Shown here: positions 1 to 12,125 of the stretch, piece after piece
How positions within the stretch are numbered: the stretch's first letter is position 1
Layout of the letters: the number at the start of each line of letters is the position of its first letter
Source: Peronospora farinosa
Taxonomy: Eukaryota > Oomycota > Peronosporomycetes > Peronosporales > Peronosporaceae
Assembly (NCBI GenBank): GCA_947646735.1
Contig: CANTFK010000633.1
Span: 124,001-188,000, forward strand
Reading direction: 5' to 3'
Length of the DNA: 64,000 nt
Notes under the pieces: generated by a model
What the model was told of the DNA's origin: nothing
The model's input: only the letters and a program-made list of their open reading frames with translations
Database searches by the model: none
Made by a program: the position numbers and the translations under genes

Positions 1-79
1 GCCAAAGAAGAACAGTGTCAAGAGCTCCAATACCGATGAGGTAGAAGTTATCTCGTTCAACCTTGCTTTTGGAAAGCAT
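1..79 (-). CDS. Possible start of an unknown protein, cut by the window edge
   Basis: An ATG at 79 on the minus strand opens a frame that stays open to the window edge (26 residues). It starts with a basic stretch (MLSKSKVERDN) and continues into a hydrophobic run (FYLIGIGALDTVLLW), which could be a membrane segment. Nothing is recognisable and the frame is too short to be sure it is coding. Confidence 0.2.
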   Translation of the reverse strand, partial: MLSKSKVERDNFYLIGIGALDTVLLW

Positions 80-187
80 ATGGACTAACGATTGAGTGGT
101 GCCTCTGTATGTGTTAGCGATCTCTTATCGGCTACGTGACTTCCTCAATCTACGATCGACCCAAAGGCGCTTTCCGTGCCGTTGGCT

Positions 188-499
188 TTATCGCCTGCGA
201 GCCACTTCAGCAACTCTATATAGCAAACGCAGGTCAGCGATACCGTAAGCAAGGTTATTATGTTCTAGCAATGCTTCGATCACCGCACGGTCAAATGGTT
301 CGCCCTGTGCTCGTCCAAGCCCAAACCTAAGCACACGGAGATACATATCCCTTACGACCTGAGCACATTTGAAAGCAAAAGCAATATGTTGGTACGGAAC
401 ACGGTCGTTTTCAAATAAATGAAGCAATGCAAGAAGCAGTATATATAAACTAGTACTTACAACCAGGTTTGAGCATGTCAATGACCCGAGAGTGGCCAT
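188..499 (-). CDS. Hypothetical two-exon small protein
   Basis: On the minus strand an ATG at 499 gives a 39-nt exon (499-461) ending at a good donor (GTAAGT); a good acceptor (TGCTCAG) lies at 359, giving a 102-nt intron, and exon 2 runs 358-188 to a TAA. The spliced product is 69 residues, basic and leucine-rich, ending in RRR. I do not recognise the family. It lies 210 bp downstream of the sirtuin gene on the same strand, so it could also be a fragment of a longer transcript. The splice sites are the main support; the function is unknown. Confidence 0.3.
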   Translation of the reverse strand: MATLGSLTCSNLVVSTSLYILLLALLHLFENDRVPYQHIAFAFKCAQVVRDMYLRVLRFGLGRAQGEPFDRAVIEALLEHNNLAYGIADLRLLYRVAEVARRR

Positions 500-709
500 G
501 TTTAGCTCAGTTTTGTCGATTCAGAAGATAATGTCATATTGACAGATATTTTCAGCCAGAAACTGAGCAGCACAATGAGAAAAAGCCGGCTCAGTGAGAA
601 ATAGTTGTACATGACGGGAGGCATGTGTGGCCCAATGAGTTTGCTGACGGCACGGGGTAGCGAACTAGCTTGCGTCTTCCGTAAAGGAGTGCGAGTAGCA
701 TTCGAGCGA

Positions 710-2777
710 TCAATTGTCATCAAAGCTTGTAGACCCTAGCAACTCGTTGCCACTTCCCATCAACTCGTCTTGATCCTCCTTTGCTAAGTCGCCGTTAAGT
801 GGCGAGAATGTCTCATCGTCCACGCCTTCCACATCAGCTGTACCAAAATCTGTATCACCCTCTCCACCTGTCCGGTTTTCGCTAGACGAGCTGCTACTAT
901 CATCGTCACTTGAACTGCAATATGTTGACTTCGAACCGTTGAACAAATGCCGTGACGGAATAACAAACTCGAACGACAGGGGTACAAGAGTACTCAAAGG
1001 TACCACGGGCGGCAGTGGAAGGTTAGACTGGCCCAGAAGCACCGGGTCAGGCTGTGGAATATCCCATTCAAGCAGTCGACATAGCTCCTGCACAATCTCA
1101 TCGGAATATCCTAGTAGCTCTACGTCAAACTTGTGTGGACGTCCCACTGGTTCTCTATTGATCAAGATCATGGGCGTAGTCTTTTTGAAGCGACCAACAA
1201 TACTGCGTACAGGGTTCACCTTGAGTGACGATCCCATAACAAGCACAAGATCTGCCTCGCCTTCGTCACTCTTAATGGAGTCGTGAAAGCGTCGCGGTAA
1301 CGATTCACCAAAAAATACAATGTCAGGCTTGACGATTCCATCCGGTGACCTACACGACTTGCACATCGGCACTTGCTGATTTAGCACATCCTCGCGAATA
1401 GCGTCGTTTGGATACATCTGTTTGCATGCTAAACATGTTGCTGTGGCGAAAGAACCGTGGCATAGCACAGAGTGTTCGTGCGAAATGCCTGCTGCGTGCT
1501 CTAACATATCAATGTTCTGATAATAGCAAAAATATCCACAGTCAGTCCTTTTTCATACAGGCTTCTGGTGCACAGGCAAACCCGTCACTCACCTGACTGT
1601 AAATCCGAAGTAGCTTTCCCTTTTCTTCAAGCAGCTTCAAAAAGTAGTGACTCCGAGATGGTACAAACGTAAAGCCGCTACATTTAGGAAACAGTTCCTT
1701 CGCAAAAGCGAAGAATGGCCGTGGGTTCGATCGAAAAAACTCAATGTCTGCACAATGCAACAAATAACCGCGTTAGTCGAATCAAACATAATCTACCAAA
1801 TTAGACGACAAGCTAGTACCAAACATGCACTGTGGATTTGGCAGGTTGTACTCGCCAAGGCGCTGTACGAACATAATGGTCACAAGTCACCAAGTCAGAG
1901 TCACCATGAGGAGTAGTAACTATAGTCACGTACACTATAAATGCCATTCTCTGACCGGAAATCCGGGATGCCACATGACACAGAGATGCCAGCACCCGCC
2001 AGCACTACAATCTTCTTGCTCGACCGCAGCAGCATTGCCACATCCTGCAATGTATTGACCGTGTCCAACTTTTCACGTGGCCGCTGCAATCACACAAACA
2101 AATGTCGCAATTTTTGCAACAGGTGAGACCCAACTCGTCGTAAACATCAACACAACAGCTGTACAACGTACCGTCACTGTCGGTTTTACAAGTCGAATGC
2201 CCATTGAAAGCATAGCTTCCCATAATTCATCATCATCTACTGCAACACCTTCTGATACTCCCAATCCCAAAACATCCAGCATTTGAATCGCCGGTATACC
2301 AGCCATTTTTTGCTCAACGAGCCAATGTATAAAGTCTTCTTCATTCACATCATTTTCATCATCTGACGAGTCTCCATCACGTCTAAATGACGGTCTAGAA
2401 ATCGATACAGCAGTGCCTCCAAAGTCTCTATCTTCATCTTCTTCATAATCTGGAACATCCGTCTCATCACTCACTTGATCTCGAGCTTCGATACCTGTAG
2501 TAACGGTCTCCAGAGCATCCGTAGAAGAGACGGGCGCTAAGAAACGTCCAGGGTGGACGGAAGGGGGTGGTATTTTCTCGTATTTATCGTCGGAAGCCCG
2601 CTGTTTCTTGCTTGGAGGTGCATTCGAGTGCAGACTCATACTGACACTGCGATTTCGATGACCCATTGGACTCGAACTGTCTCCATCTCCATAGCCTCGA
2701 CTTGTCATCTCGACCAGAGCAGGTGGGCCATCATTAATGACCACTACGGTACTACTGTCCGTAAATGATTGCTCCAT
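710..2777 (-). CDS. SIRT1: SIRT1-type NAD-dependent protein deacetylase (class I sirtuin)
   Basis: Five exons: 2777-2172, 2083-1934, 1862-1820, 1747-1593 and 1516-710; introns are 71-88 nt, all GT-AG, and every junction keeps frame. The 586-residue product has an acidic, low-complexity N-terminus, then a helical segment (EEDFIHWLVEQKM...DDELWEAMLSMGIR) matching the region before the catalytic core of animal SIRT1. The core shows the NAD loop GAGIS (about 232-236), CGIPDFRS, GIYSRL with PNPQ and MF, the catalytic His in CHGSF (His338), two CxxC zinc pairs (CLAC, CKSC), FFGESLP and GSSLKV. The tail is a Ser/Asp-rich acidic region. Sirtuins of this class use NAD to remove acyl groups from lysines of histones and other nuclear proteins. 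The start is uncertain: an in-frame ATG at 2870 would add 31 residues with little sirtuin character. Confidence 0.9.
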
Positions 2778-3306
2778 TTGTAAATGTGATGTGTTTGAAG
2801 GCCACAAGAGGAAGTAGACGAGCGCCGAAACGTCACGCAGGTTCCTAAAAGTTTCTTGGTAGTATTCCACTCACTTGGAGGCTGATAGGCTGGACACGTT
2901 CAAGTACTTGAAGAGAGAAAGAAGGGGAGAATAAATCCGATAGTTCTGCTTTAAGTAAAGAAAGAAGAAAAAGGTGGGAAGGGGTAGGGGTGGGCTAGTA
3001 AAAGCTTAGTATTATTTAAAAAGAGCATATGTGAAATCTGATAGCCTGTAATACATAATAACCATAGAAGAAAACATTATTAGCAAACACTTTATAGTGA
3101 TAGCCGTCACGTATATTAGATCTGACAGGATTCACTGAGACGACACACAATCAATAATATTCTTGACCCCCTTAAAACTGTTCTATCTTTCAATTTACGA
3201 GTCTTCTTTTTTTGTCGTGTGGCGTAAAAAAGAAGTAGTAAAAATAAACAACAACCAAAATAAATGAAAAAAGAGGCATTTTATATTGTCGTATATTTGC
3301 ATCCAT
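2778..3306. other. Intergenic region between sirtuin and TRM1
   Basis: AT-rich, with purine runs near 2900-2990 (GAAAGAAAGAAGG type). It should hold the sirtuin 5' UTR and promoter on the right-to-left strand and the 3' end of TRM1. No coding frame, RNA gene or repeat is recognisable. Confidence 0.5.
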
Positions 3307-5082
3307 TTATTCCATTTTCGCCTTCTTCTTCGTATCCGGTTCATGAATCTGATCTGGAGCAAATAAAAAACAAAATACCATCAGAATCAGCCTTAACGAT
3401 CCAATGAATCAGACGTATTTCTACCTTCTCTACTCACCTTCATTACTCGTACCCACAGGGGTTACAATGTCAGCCTTGTACCCCACAGCACGCGCCTTTG
3501 GACCCCAATTTGGCTCCGGGTTTAGAGGATATCGCAGCGCCTTGGGTTTCTCATTCGGTCCAGGACGTTTTGATGAAAAATTGGCATCAAATTTGGGCTC
3601 CTTTGCTAAAATTCGGCTGCCTGGAGTTTCCTGATCCTTGCGTTTCTTGTTCAGTGGGTACTTCTTTACCCAGCATCGCATAATGTCCCAAAGAACGTCG
3701 TTTGGTGCAGTGGTCTTGATAGCGTCAGGTACTTTATGGAATTGCGAGACTTCGTAGCCAGCGTGGCGAATGGCACCTTGGATCTGTGACATGCGTGGGT
3801 TCGTGCAGTGCAGAACTTTGCTCAGACCCGGAAGAGTGTAGTACAACGGAGCATCGATGAGCTCCTCGGACAGTGTAGTCAACAATCCGTGCAGACGAGG
3901 CTTTGTAGGGAATTCCAATGTACTCTTTTCCACACGGTCGCGAATCTTTAGCACGATATCACGGCTGTGTAGCGGCGCCGACCAGATCGGTCCGGCCATC
4001 TTGTACTTACCCTGGCATTGATCACACTGCTGCCCCACAACTGGTCCGCGCGAGGCATGGTAGCTGTTTCCGCTCGATACACCGAGAGGCTGCAGGTGGA
4101 AACTCTCGCACTGGACGCACTGAAAGACGTGCGACAGTTTCGTCATCGCTTTCTTCACATTTGCTGGCGACTTGTAGACGCGGACAAAGACACGTACATA
4201 AAAGTCAATGCTACATGACGCGATCGGCACAATATGACGTGCGTAGCGGTTCGCCGACGACTCGATCGTGTGCAGCACCATGCGCAGCGCCATTTCGTGC
4301 AGATAGTGAGACTTGTTCGGTAGTGCTCCGTAGCGGGAGAAACACACCTCAGGCTGTTTACCCGATAGTACAGGCATGTCCGTGCATGTCACACATAGTA
4401 GTCCACCATTGGTAACACTCTGTACTGCACCGTCTAAGAAAATGGAAGCAGATCCGTACGGATCCAAGTCAATAACGTCAAATTGATCCGTATGTTGTCG
4501 ATGGTTGTACATGACGTCCGTTGCATCTGCTTCATTAGGAATGACCCGATCCAATGGCAATTCATTGAACGCAACGTTGCGTTTAATAGTCTCGACTGCG
4601 GCTGGATCCATATCATTCACCAGAATCGATTTGACTCCAGGAATTTGCTGAAAGTACCGGATCGAGCGAAGTCCTGAGGCTGCTAATGCTTCAAAGATAC
4701 GAATCCCATTCGTCTCTGCTGTATCAACTAAATGCTTGTCAATCTCTTCGTCCGTGAAGATTTTGGGCTCAAATTTCGTGTCACCACCTGTTGCATGGAA
4801 TGCTTTACGTGCCTCTTTTGTCAATTGCTCCCGTGCTCGACAACGAGCGAATTCCGAGATCATTGCGATACTCAAGTCACGATTCAATACTTGGACGGGA
4901 TTGTAGAAAACTTGATTCTGTTCTGGAAAGATCATAACGCCATTTCCTTCGCGGATAATTTTATGACCAATGGGTGCTGATTTCTCCTGCAACTTGGTAG
5001 CTAAAGATGCAGCCAAAGGTGACGACATGATGACGGGAGAGATGGAGAGCGATCGACGTCGTAACGTCCAGCCAAGGTGCAT
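3307..5082 (-). CDS. TRM1: tRNA (guanine26-N2)-dimethyltransferase
   Basis: Two exons, 5082-3438 and 3353-3307. The unspliced frame would stop 7 bases past the donor (GGTGAGTAG); an 84-nt intron to the acceptor CTCCAG restores a lysine-rich tail (KKKAK) ending at TAA 3309-3307, giving 563 residues. Visible are the AdoMet-fold stretch GLRSIRYF with VNDMDP, the D-P-F/Y-type catalytic motif DLDPYGSA, and two CxxC zinc pairs (CVQC, CDQC). The enzyme dimethylates G26 of tRNAs in nucleus and mitochondria. The first 18 residues are basic and Ser-rich (LRRRSLSIS) and a second Met follows at residue 19, so alternative starts could give mitochondrial and nuclear forms, as in yeast Trm1; that is inference. 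It is head-to-head with the eIF4G gene. Confidence 0.93.
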
Positions 5083-5301
5083 CCAAGGAATGGCTGGTTA
5101 TTGCTACTGATCGACAGGTATTGGTTAAAAAAGGATTTTACGAATAACGTGATCTTATTGGTTGAAAGTATTTGGTCCGATCAATTATGGAGGCTAATCA
5201 ATATATTGTCCGTATTTACAATAATTGTAGGGAGAAGACGAGAAAAGATCAAGACGAATTACAGCTTCTAGAAGAGCCGAGAAGTCGATTGTAGGTCTTT
5301 C
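5083..5301. promoter_or_regulatory. Divergent promoter region TRM1 / eIF4G
   Basis: Only 219 bp separate the TRM1 start (minus) from the eIF4G start (plus), so both 5' UTRs and promoters must lie here. It is AT-rich. I see no motif strong enough to name. Confidence 0.5.
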
Positions 5302-8300
5302 ATGGATGGACATGCGAGTGCCGATGGGAATCGTAGAGGTACAATCCAGAATTTTACAACTAATGAACGAAATTAGAGGGATTGAGCTCGTAAAACTCTT
5401 AAAATATGCTAAACTCTTGAATTTTATAACTAAATCATCGTGTAATTTATTATTTTTAGCAGGTGGTGGTCGTAATGGACGAAGCAAAAATGGTGGTAAA
5501 GTGGTGTATCGACGTGTAAAACCTGCAGATGCAGATACAAAATTAAGCAGTCGTTTGGTGCAAGTGGTGGATGATGATTCCAATACTGAAGAGACAAGTA
5601 CATTTCAATCGTCATTGCAATCTTCACTCAAGAATTCAATCTCAACTCCACTGAAGAAAAGGAATGAACGCTCGGTTTGTATCGAGAAGGACAAGTCACA
5701 TGCTAATGGAGAGAGCAGGAAGGATCGGCTTCCAAGTGTTTCAATGTCGCAGAACAAAGACGCTCAGGTGCGGACGAAAGGAACACGACGAGTCATTTCG
5801 TTGTCCTCTTTATCACCTCAGAAAGGGACAGAAGAGACGAAAAAGTTTGTCAGCAGTTTGACACAATCCATGGATAAAAAAGAAGGTGATCAAGGAGTAA
5901 GAAAAGAGGAGACGGGAAAAAGAACGCAGGGCTCGTCATTGCGTCGATCCAATAGTCGGGAGCGACGAAAAAGTTCCAACAGTCGAGAACCGAAAGAAGG
6001 AAAAGATTTGCGCAACCGATCGGTGTCGAGAACCAGGCTGGTCAGGAAAAACAGCAACGATAGCGTGTCGTCGCAGCGTTCAGATCGCAGTGACAGAAGT
6101 CATCGCAGTGAACGATACAATGAAGAATACCGTTCGACTTTTGATGATGGACCGCAATCTCTTCGTCGACATGCTAGTGGATCCCCTGGACAAGCGTCGC
6201 TTAAGTCTTCTCTATTGGGTTCCATCTCCGCTACGACGAGTTCACAAGATGTTCGTTTTCGAAAAGAAGGTCCATCATCCGGGACAATAGGACGTCCGTT
6301 TGGCAGGCCGCCGCAAAATGTGGCGTCGCGGCGATCATCTCTGGATGGCGGAGCTTCTTCTTTGCGCAGAGTAAATTCGAAGTTTCCGGTTGGCTTTTTA
6401 ACGGGTAAAGGAAACTCTCAGGGTGTACAGCCTTTAGATATACAGCGATTTCCATCCGCACCCGGTGGGGTGAAAAGAAGTGATCCTGTCAGAGAACTCA
6501 TTCCGCCAACGTCACAGAAGTCCGCTGCTGCTCCAGATACGTGTGTGAAGCAACCTGACGCTCCAGTTGTCGACGAAGTGGAACGCAAACGTCTTGCCAC
6601 CATTTTGCAAGAGCGCATGGAATCGCGAAAGCTAGAACGCGGTAGCAGTCTGGCTCAAATGATGGAGGCGCCATTATGCCATAAGGGCTCTATGGAGAAG
6701 GAAGGGCGGCGAATTCTAGCTGGCGAAAGGAATGAAAATGAAGGAGCGTCAAATGGTAATGATACTGAAAAGGATGTGAGAACCCGCGAGTATTATGCTA
6801 AGCTCAACAAGGAGAACGCAGAACGGGAAGCCTCGCGACGTGCAGCTCCATTTAAGTCCTCATTGGGGTCATCAATTGAGTCTAGTCTACTCAAGTCACA
6901 GGCATCGATCGGAGGATCTAATGATGCCGCACCGCCTAGAACGATAAGGTCTTGTTTGGCAGATTCGACAGACACGAGACGAGTCCGAATGCCAAAGTTA
7001 TCGCTAGCACAAGCTATTGCGCCATCTCGAACGACTATGTCACGTGCCAAGAAATTGCAATATTCGCTTGCAGAGCTAAGAAGGTAGGCCCCTGTGGCGA
7101 CCATTTTGTTGTTATGTCTGTTGGGTACTTGAGCATCATAGCTAACGAATCACTGCTGTGGCATACCTTGTTTTGCCGACAGACTAATGACATTTGCAAT
7201 ACCGAAGCCAGCAGATCTCCCCGAAATGAAAATTGTGGAAGTCAATCAAATGCGCGACCCGCGCTCCGTCATCAAACGGTCTTCTGGGCGACTTGCAGCG
7301 GGCTACGGCATTGGAAAATCTATTGGAGGCAGTATTCGAAAAAGGGATCGCTCTGACGTACGGGGTGGGCGTGGTGCGAAGAACCAAAGTAGTCTGAGAG
7401 ATGGTAGACGTGACAGGAATGGCCGTGGCGGCCGCGGCGGTGGCCGTGGGGGTCGTGGAGGAGGAGGTGGTCGTGGCGACTACGGCCGACCGCCTCCACC
7501 CCCGCTTTACGATGGTCCCATCGAGCCCCTTACAGTGTCCGCGAACCGCTGGAAGCCCACGAAGGAGAAAGAGACTTCCACCCTCGAAAAAACGTTGAAC
7601 TACATAAAGAGTCTTCTAAACAAGCTCACGAGGGAGAAGTTTGCGAAGCTGACAGATGAGTTTTGCGCAGTGGAGATCGACAGCTTTGTCCTGCTGAGCT
7701 CAATTGTTGCAACTATAATGGATAAAGCGTTGGAGGAGCCCACTTTCGCGGACGTGTACTCTGACCTGTGCAAGGAAATTCATACGCGGACGATAAAGAA
7801 AACTTGGAGCTTTCTGAGCGTGTTAAGTGATGAAAAGGGCTCGTTTTTTTGGACTGCGATCGACAAGGCGACATTCACGTCGTTTGTTGGCCCGTTTGAC
7901 AGCCCACGTAGCTGCCTTGATAATATTGGGGCACCCGTAAGTGCAGCTACTTCTACATGTGACTATGCATCCATTCCCTCTGTGCAATTCCGTCACCACG
8001 GTGACTACTTGGTTGCAGTAGGCGAACGAGAGACTGGAGTATTTTACTACGCAAGACGAAAGATCAACGAGATTGGGGACGATGAACCATTTGGGGGTCC
8101 GTTCGTGTCAGCTGAGCTAGCACGCCACGCGGCTGCATCCCAGACTACTTTTGTACGACTACTGGTTAACCGTTGTCAAGGCGAATTTGAGATGATCAAT
8201 AAGCACGTTGGCTCTCAGCAAGAAAAGAATGAGGAAGAAGATGTCGACCCTCGACGGCGTGAAATTCTTGCGATGCGCGCAAAGGCAAAGATGCTTGGTA

Positions 8301-10030
8301 ACATTCGATTCATTGGTGAGCTGTACAAGGTGGATCTGATCAAGCAGTCTGGAGTCCAAGGATGCATCTTTTACTTGCTTGGATTAGAGTTGATGCCTGG
8401 ATTGGATGGCCAAGAAGGTCAAGCTCAGGCGGTTCGTTTTCCTGATGAAGCAGACTTGGAGGCACTTTGCAAAATGCTGGCTACAGCTGGCAAAAAGTTT
8501 GATCAGCCGAAAACGAAGACAATAATGAAAATCATCATATTGCGCATGGTAGAGCTGTCGGACGACTCGAAATTGCCATCGCGAGCTCGGTTCTTGATCA
8601 AGGATATTCTAGAAACAAGAGACCACATGTGGGAACCACGTCGCAAAGAGTTGCAACAAAAGACGCTAGAGGAAGTTCGAAAGGAGGCGCAAAAGCTTCA
8701 GCAGCAGGGAAAGAATGCTCAGCACGACGACGTGCAACGGCGCCGCCATAAGACACGTGTGTCTAGTGCTCAGCTTGCAAAGCAGAGCAGCAATCTCATT
8801 GTGGCTAGAAAAGTGGATCCAGAGAAACCTGAGGAGCCCGAAGTGAAAGAGCTGTCCCCTGCACAAATGTCAACCCGCGTTAAGAGTATCATCCAGGAAT
8901 ACGTCTCCATCGTGGATTTAGATGAAGCTACTACGTGCGTTCAGGAGTTGCCCGACGGTCCGTACCACATCGAACTTGTAGAGCAAGCGATCAGCACTGC
9001 GTTGGAAGGTAAAACCACTGAGCGCGAGCATGCCGTGGAATTGCTTGTGAGGTTGTATGAACGTGGTGCGCTGGACGCGAATTCTATTCAAACTGCTCTG
9101 GTGAACGTTATGGAATTTCTGGAAGATATGAAGATTGATTTACCACTCATTCACCAGTACTCGGCATTGATCTTTGGTCGATTAGTCGCTGTGGGATGCT
9201 TTGGGCTTTCGTGGATTCTTTCTGAAGCTCTGGCCCATTGTGTGGAGTGCAAGCTTACCTCACTGGTGTTCCCCGAGGTATTATCTGTCCTGGAAATGGA
9301 GAGCGACGAGAGGACAGTGATACGAATGCTTACTGATGAGGAAGTCATGCCAGAGAGCATTTTGCCTGCAGCAATGAGGGCCAATAAGGCTGATGTGATA
9401 GCATATCTTCGTGAATATGGCATCGAGGATTTCTTTGGTGGTGGTGATAGCGATGAAGAAAGTGAGCTCGATCCAGAGATTGCGGGGAAAATGCGAAGCA
9501 CGCTGGAAGAGTACTTATCTGTCAAGGACTTTAGTGAGGTGGTGCAGTGCATTGAAGAGTTTGACGCCATTTCTGATCGCTGGCTGCATTTTGTACACAT
9601 TACTCTAGCGTTCAGTCTCGAGGCAAGTCAGTCCATACGCAAGGACGTTGCTGAATTGCTGGTAGAGCTATTTGTTGGCGAGAAAATCACATCGGAAGAT
9701 ATCGAGGCCGCCGTTGAGATCATTCTCGACGCTTATGAAGATCTGCGCGTCGATATTCCGCAGCTTGCTGTCAACTTGAGTGAACTTTGGACACCATTGT
9801 TTGCAAAGCAAGCCCTATCAGTGCACTGGTTGAGTGACGCTTGCTCTCATCTAGTAGAAAGAGGTCGTGCAGAAGATATACTATATGCTCTACTGGTCAC
9901 GTTCGAATTGCAATTCGGCCCAGAAGCGTTAGTGGCGTGGTGGAAAACGCAATCGGACGTGGATGCATTCTGGACGCAACTGTCATCCCAGGACGAGCGA
10001 CTAGCAAAGTGGAAGAAGCTGCTCCAATGA
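5302..10030 (+). CDS. EIF4G: Eukaryotic translation initiation factor 4G (MIF4G + two MA3 domains)
   Basis: Three exons: 5302-5338, 5463-7083, 7183-10030; introns of 124 and 99 nt. The start at 5302 is chosen because a 37-nt first exon joins in frame to the Gly/Arg-rich segment at 5463, while upstream frame continuation runs through intron-like AT-rich DNA. The 1501-residue protein has a long Ser/Arg-rich N-terminal half, an eIF4E-binding-like Y-x4-L motif (YSLAEL, about 546-551) that straddles intron 2, an RGG-rich segment (about 605-655), a MIF4G HEAT domain (about 685-1045; RAKAKMLGNIRFIGELYK, NRCQGEFE) and two MA3 domains (about 1115-1230 and 1320-1435). eIF4G scaffolds eIF4E, eIF4A, eIF3 and PABP for cap-dependent initiation. 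Unusually, about 100 extra residues sit inside the MIF4G domain (about 752-874). Confidence 0.92.
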
Positions 10031-10279
10031 GTTCCAAGCTCATTGTCTCCAGACCAGGTACAGAGAGAGGAAAACCTGGTTACACGCAGGACAAAGCCCA
10101 CCACTTGCAGGCATACAGATATGGACTACAAAAAAGCACTTGGAAGGATGCTGTAAGTAAAGGAGGTCTGTGCGTGTGTGAATATTAACGCTTTTGTGGG
10201 GCAATAGTGTTATGAAGGTCTGTGTCTCGTGTGTGTGCGTGCGTGCGTCTTTTCATCTCGTTGCTCGTCCCGTTTCAGC

Positions 10280-10645
10280 TCACTGGATTGTGCACAAACA
10301 GCCCGAGTTTCCATCCGGTCCACAGCCTGGTACTTCAGTATCCACAGCAGCAACTTGACTGGGCTCTGACACATGTTCTTTCCCATCTGGATCCTTGACA
10401 ACTTCGTATACGCGGACTTCATACGTGCTAGTGGGATTAAGATCATCTAAAACCACTTCCGATGCCCCTTCCATCGCGTCCACGTGCTGTGCGTTCTTGT
10501 CCCATGTCGAACCTGCTTCTTTGTATTCATAGCGATACCAAGAGGAAGAAATACTCGATGGTGCTACTACAAGTGTTACAGAAAAATCAGAGCGTGTCTT
10601 GAGCTTTGCAGGTGGAGGCTGCACGAGAGATGGCGGCGATGTCAT
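10280..10645 (-). CDS. Small fibronectin type III protein with C-terminal CaaX-like box
   Basis: A 121-residue frame starting at ATG 10645. Residues about 8-105 read as a single FN3-like beta sandwich (SVTLVVAPSS, WYRYEYKEAG, LNPTSTYEVRVYEV). The protein ends GCLCTIQ, i.e. Cys-Thr-Ile-Gln as the last four residues with another Cys two residues before, which fits a farnesylation CaaX box plus a possible palmitoylated Cys. There is no signal peptide, so a cytosolic protein tethered to a membrane is the likely reading (inference). A splice-like donor and acceptor upstream (about 10729 and 10664) do not keep a coding frame and more likely mark a 5' UTR intron. It lies 160 bp downstream of RPT1 on the same strand. 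Confidence 0.65.
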   Translation of the reverse strand: MTSPPSLVQPPPAKLKTRSDFSVTLVVAPSSISSSWYRYEYKEAGSTWDKNAQHVDAMEGASEVVLDDLNPTSTYEVRVYEVVKDPDGKEHVSEPSQVAAVDTEVPGCGPDGNSGCLCTIQ

Positions 10646-10805
10646 GTTGCGACTCGAAATAGACTGGCTTAAAACGACGGCGTGTATACAACAGGTATAC
10701 AAGCGGTATACTACTTACGGATAACAGACTCTTTTCCATCTCGAGTGTATTCATTTCTTAAAAAGTCTCTTTGTACGCTCTTCCATGTCTTCAAAGTGGT
10801 CTTAC

Positions 10806-12125
10806 TTAGTTGTATACCATGTACTTGGGCGTCGATGAAAACTTCTTGTAGCCTTTGATGACCTTGTTGACCGACTCGAGAAAGTCTTTCTCGCTCACGG
10901 ATTTGCGGCGTGCACGAATCGCGTACATTCCCGCTTCCGTACACACGCTACGAAGCTCTGCACCTGTCGTATTGGGACACAGTCGACTCACAAGCTCAAA
11001 ACGAATGCCTCGATCACAGTTCATGCTCTTGGCATGAATCTTGAGGATCTGAGTACGGCCATCGAGTTCTGGCAAGTTAAACTCCACCTTTCGGTCCAAT
11101 CGACCTGGACGCATGAGTGCCGGGTCCAGTGTATCCGGTCGATTCGTCGCCATGAGCACCTTGATATTTCCTCGTGGATCGAATCCATCCAATTCCGTGA
11201 CAATCTGCAGCATTGTACGCTGCACTTCATTGTCAGTCCCTCCTTCCTCGGAGCTACTTCGTGCTCCTCCAATAGCATCGACCTCATCAAAAAACACAAT
11301 GCACGCCTTCTTGGATCGTGCCATTGTAAAGAGTTCACGCACCATTCGTGCTCCTTCTCCAACATATTTCTGCACCAATTCACTACCAATGACTCGAATA
11401 AAACAAGCATCCGTTCGATTCGCTACTGCACGTGCCGACAAGGTTTTTCCTGTTCCCGGTGGTCCATAAAGCAACACGCCTTTCGGTGGATCAATTCCTA
11501 AATTAACAAATCGTTCCGGATGCAAAAGTGGCAACTCGACAACTTCTCGAAGCTTTTCCAATGCTTCTTTGGCCCCTCCAACGTCATCATAAGTCACATC
11601 TGGTTTATCTTCGACCGTCATGAGTGAAACCGTTGGGTCGATTTTCGGGGGCAATGGAATTTGAATCGCGTATTTCGTGCGGTCCACACCCACACGCATC
11701 CCTTCTTCAATATCCGTGGGTGCCACTTTTTCCCCCAATCCCACCACAAATTTCGCAATTTGTTTCACATTTATCATGTATTTGGCTTCGTCTTCACCGG
11801 CATGAATGATTTTCGTACAACGAGCGACTTGAAGCGGTTGTTCTTCTTGCATCATTTGTTTATCACTGACAAGATCCCATTGACTTGGTAAACTTAAGCC
11901 CGTATCACTTTCTTTGATTCCAATGAGATCATTCACGACTTTTTGGGCTTTTTTAATGTCCTCTTCGACTTGTTTAATGACACGGGAATACGGACCTAAT
12001 CCATACGTTTTTAAAAGTGCAATGTCCCCTTCATCCAGGACTGTCTCTGGTCCAGCTAAAAAATCCTCGTCTTCCTTGTCATAATCGTGCTTCTTGTTAC
12101 TTGTTTGACACTCACCTGTCGTCAT
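10806..12125 (-). CDS. RPT1: 26S proteasome regulatory particle AAA-ATPase subunit Rpt1
   Basis: A single-exon 439-residue protein, the usual family length. After an N-terminal coiled coil (about 45-75) and OB-like region, the AAA domain shows Walker A GPPGTGKT (221-228), Walker [10 protein letters not shown] (Asp280/Glu281), the pore loop KYVGEG, sensor 1 ATNRPD and the arginine-finger region RPGRLDRK. The C-terminus ends YMVYN, close to the YMQYN-type tail of Rpt1 rather than the HbYX tails of Rpt2, Rpt3 and Rpt5, which supports Rpt1 among the six paralogues. It forms the hexameric unfoldase ring that feeds ubiquitinated proteins into the 20S core. Divergent from the URI-like gene. Confidence 0.95.
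   Translation of the reverse strand: MTTGECQTSNKKHDYDKEDEDFLAGPETVLDEGDIALLKTYGLGPYSRVIKQVEEDIKKAQKVVNDLIGIKESDTGLSLPSQWDLVSDKQMMQEEQPLQVARCTKIIHAGEDEAKYMINVKQIAKFVVGLGEKVAPTDIEEGMRVGVDRTKYAIQIPLPPKIDPTVSLMTVEDKPDVTYDDVGGAKEALEKLREVVELPLLHPERFVNLGIDPPKGVLLYGPPGTGKTLSARAVANRTDACFIRVIGSELVQKYVGEGARMVRELFTMARSKKACIVFFDEVDAIGGARSSSEEGGTDNEVQRTMLQIVTELDGFDPRGNIKVLMATNRPDTLDPALMRPGRLDRKVEFNLPELDGRTQILKIHAKSMNCDRGIRFELVSRLCPNTTGAELRSVCTEAGMYAIRARRKSVSEKDFLESVNKVIKGYKKFSSTPKYMVYN

Noticed and set aside
502..723. Minus-strand frame overlapping the end of the sirtuin gene
   Set aside because: It starts inside the sirtuin coding end, has no good splice link to the frame at 499, and looks like 3' UTR.
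10190..10260. GT/GC-rich simple sequence (GTGTGTGCGTGCGTGCG)
   Set aside because: Ordinary microsatellite in a convergent 3' region; no further structure.
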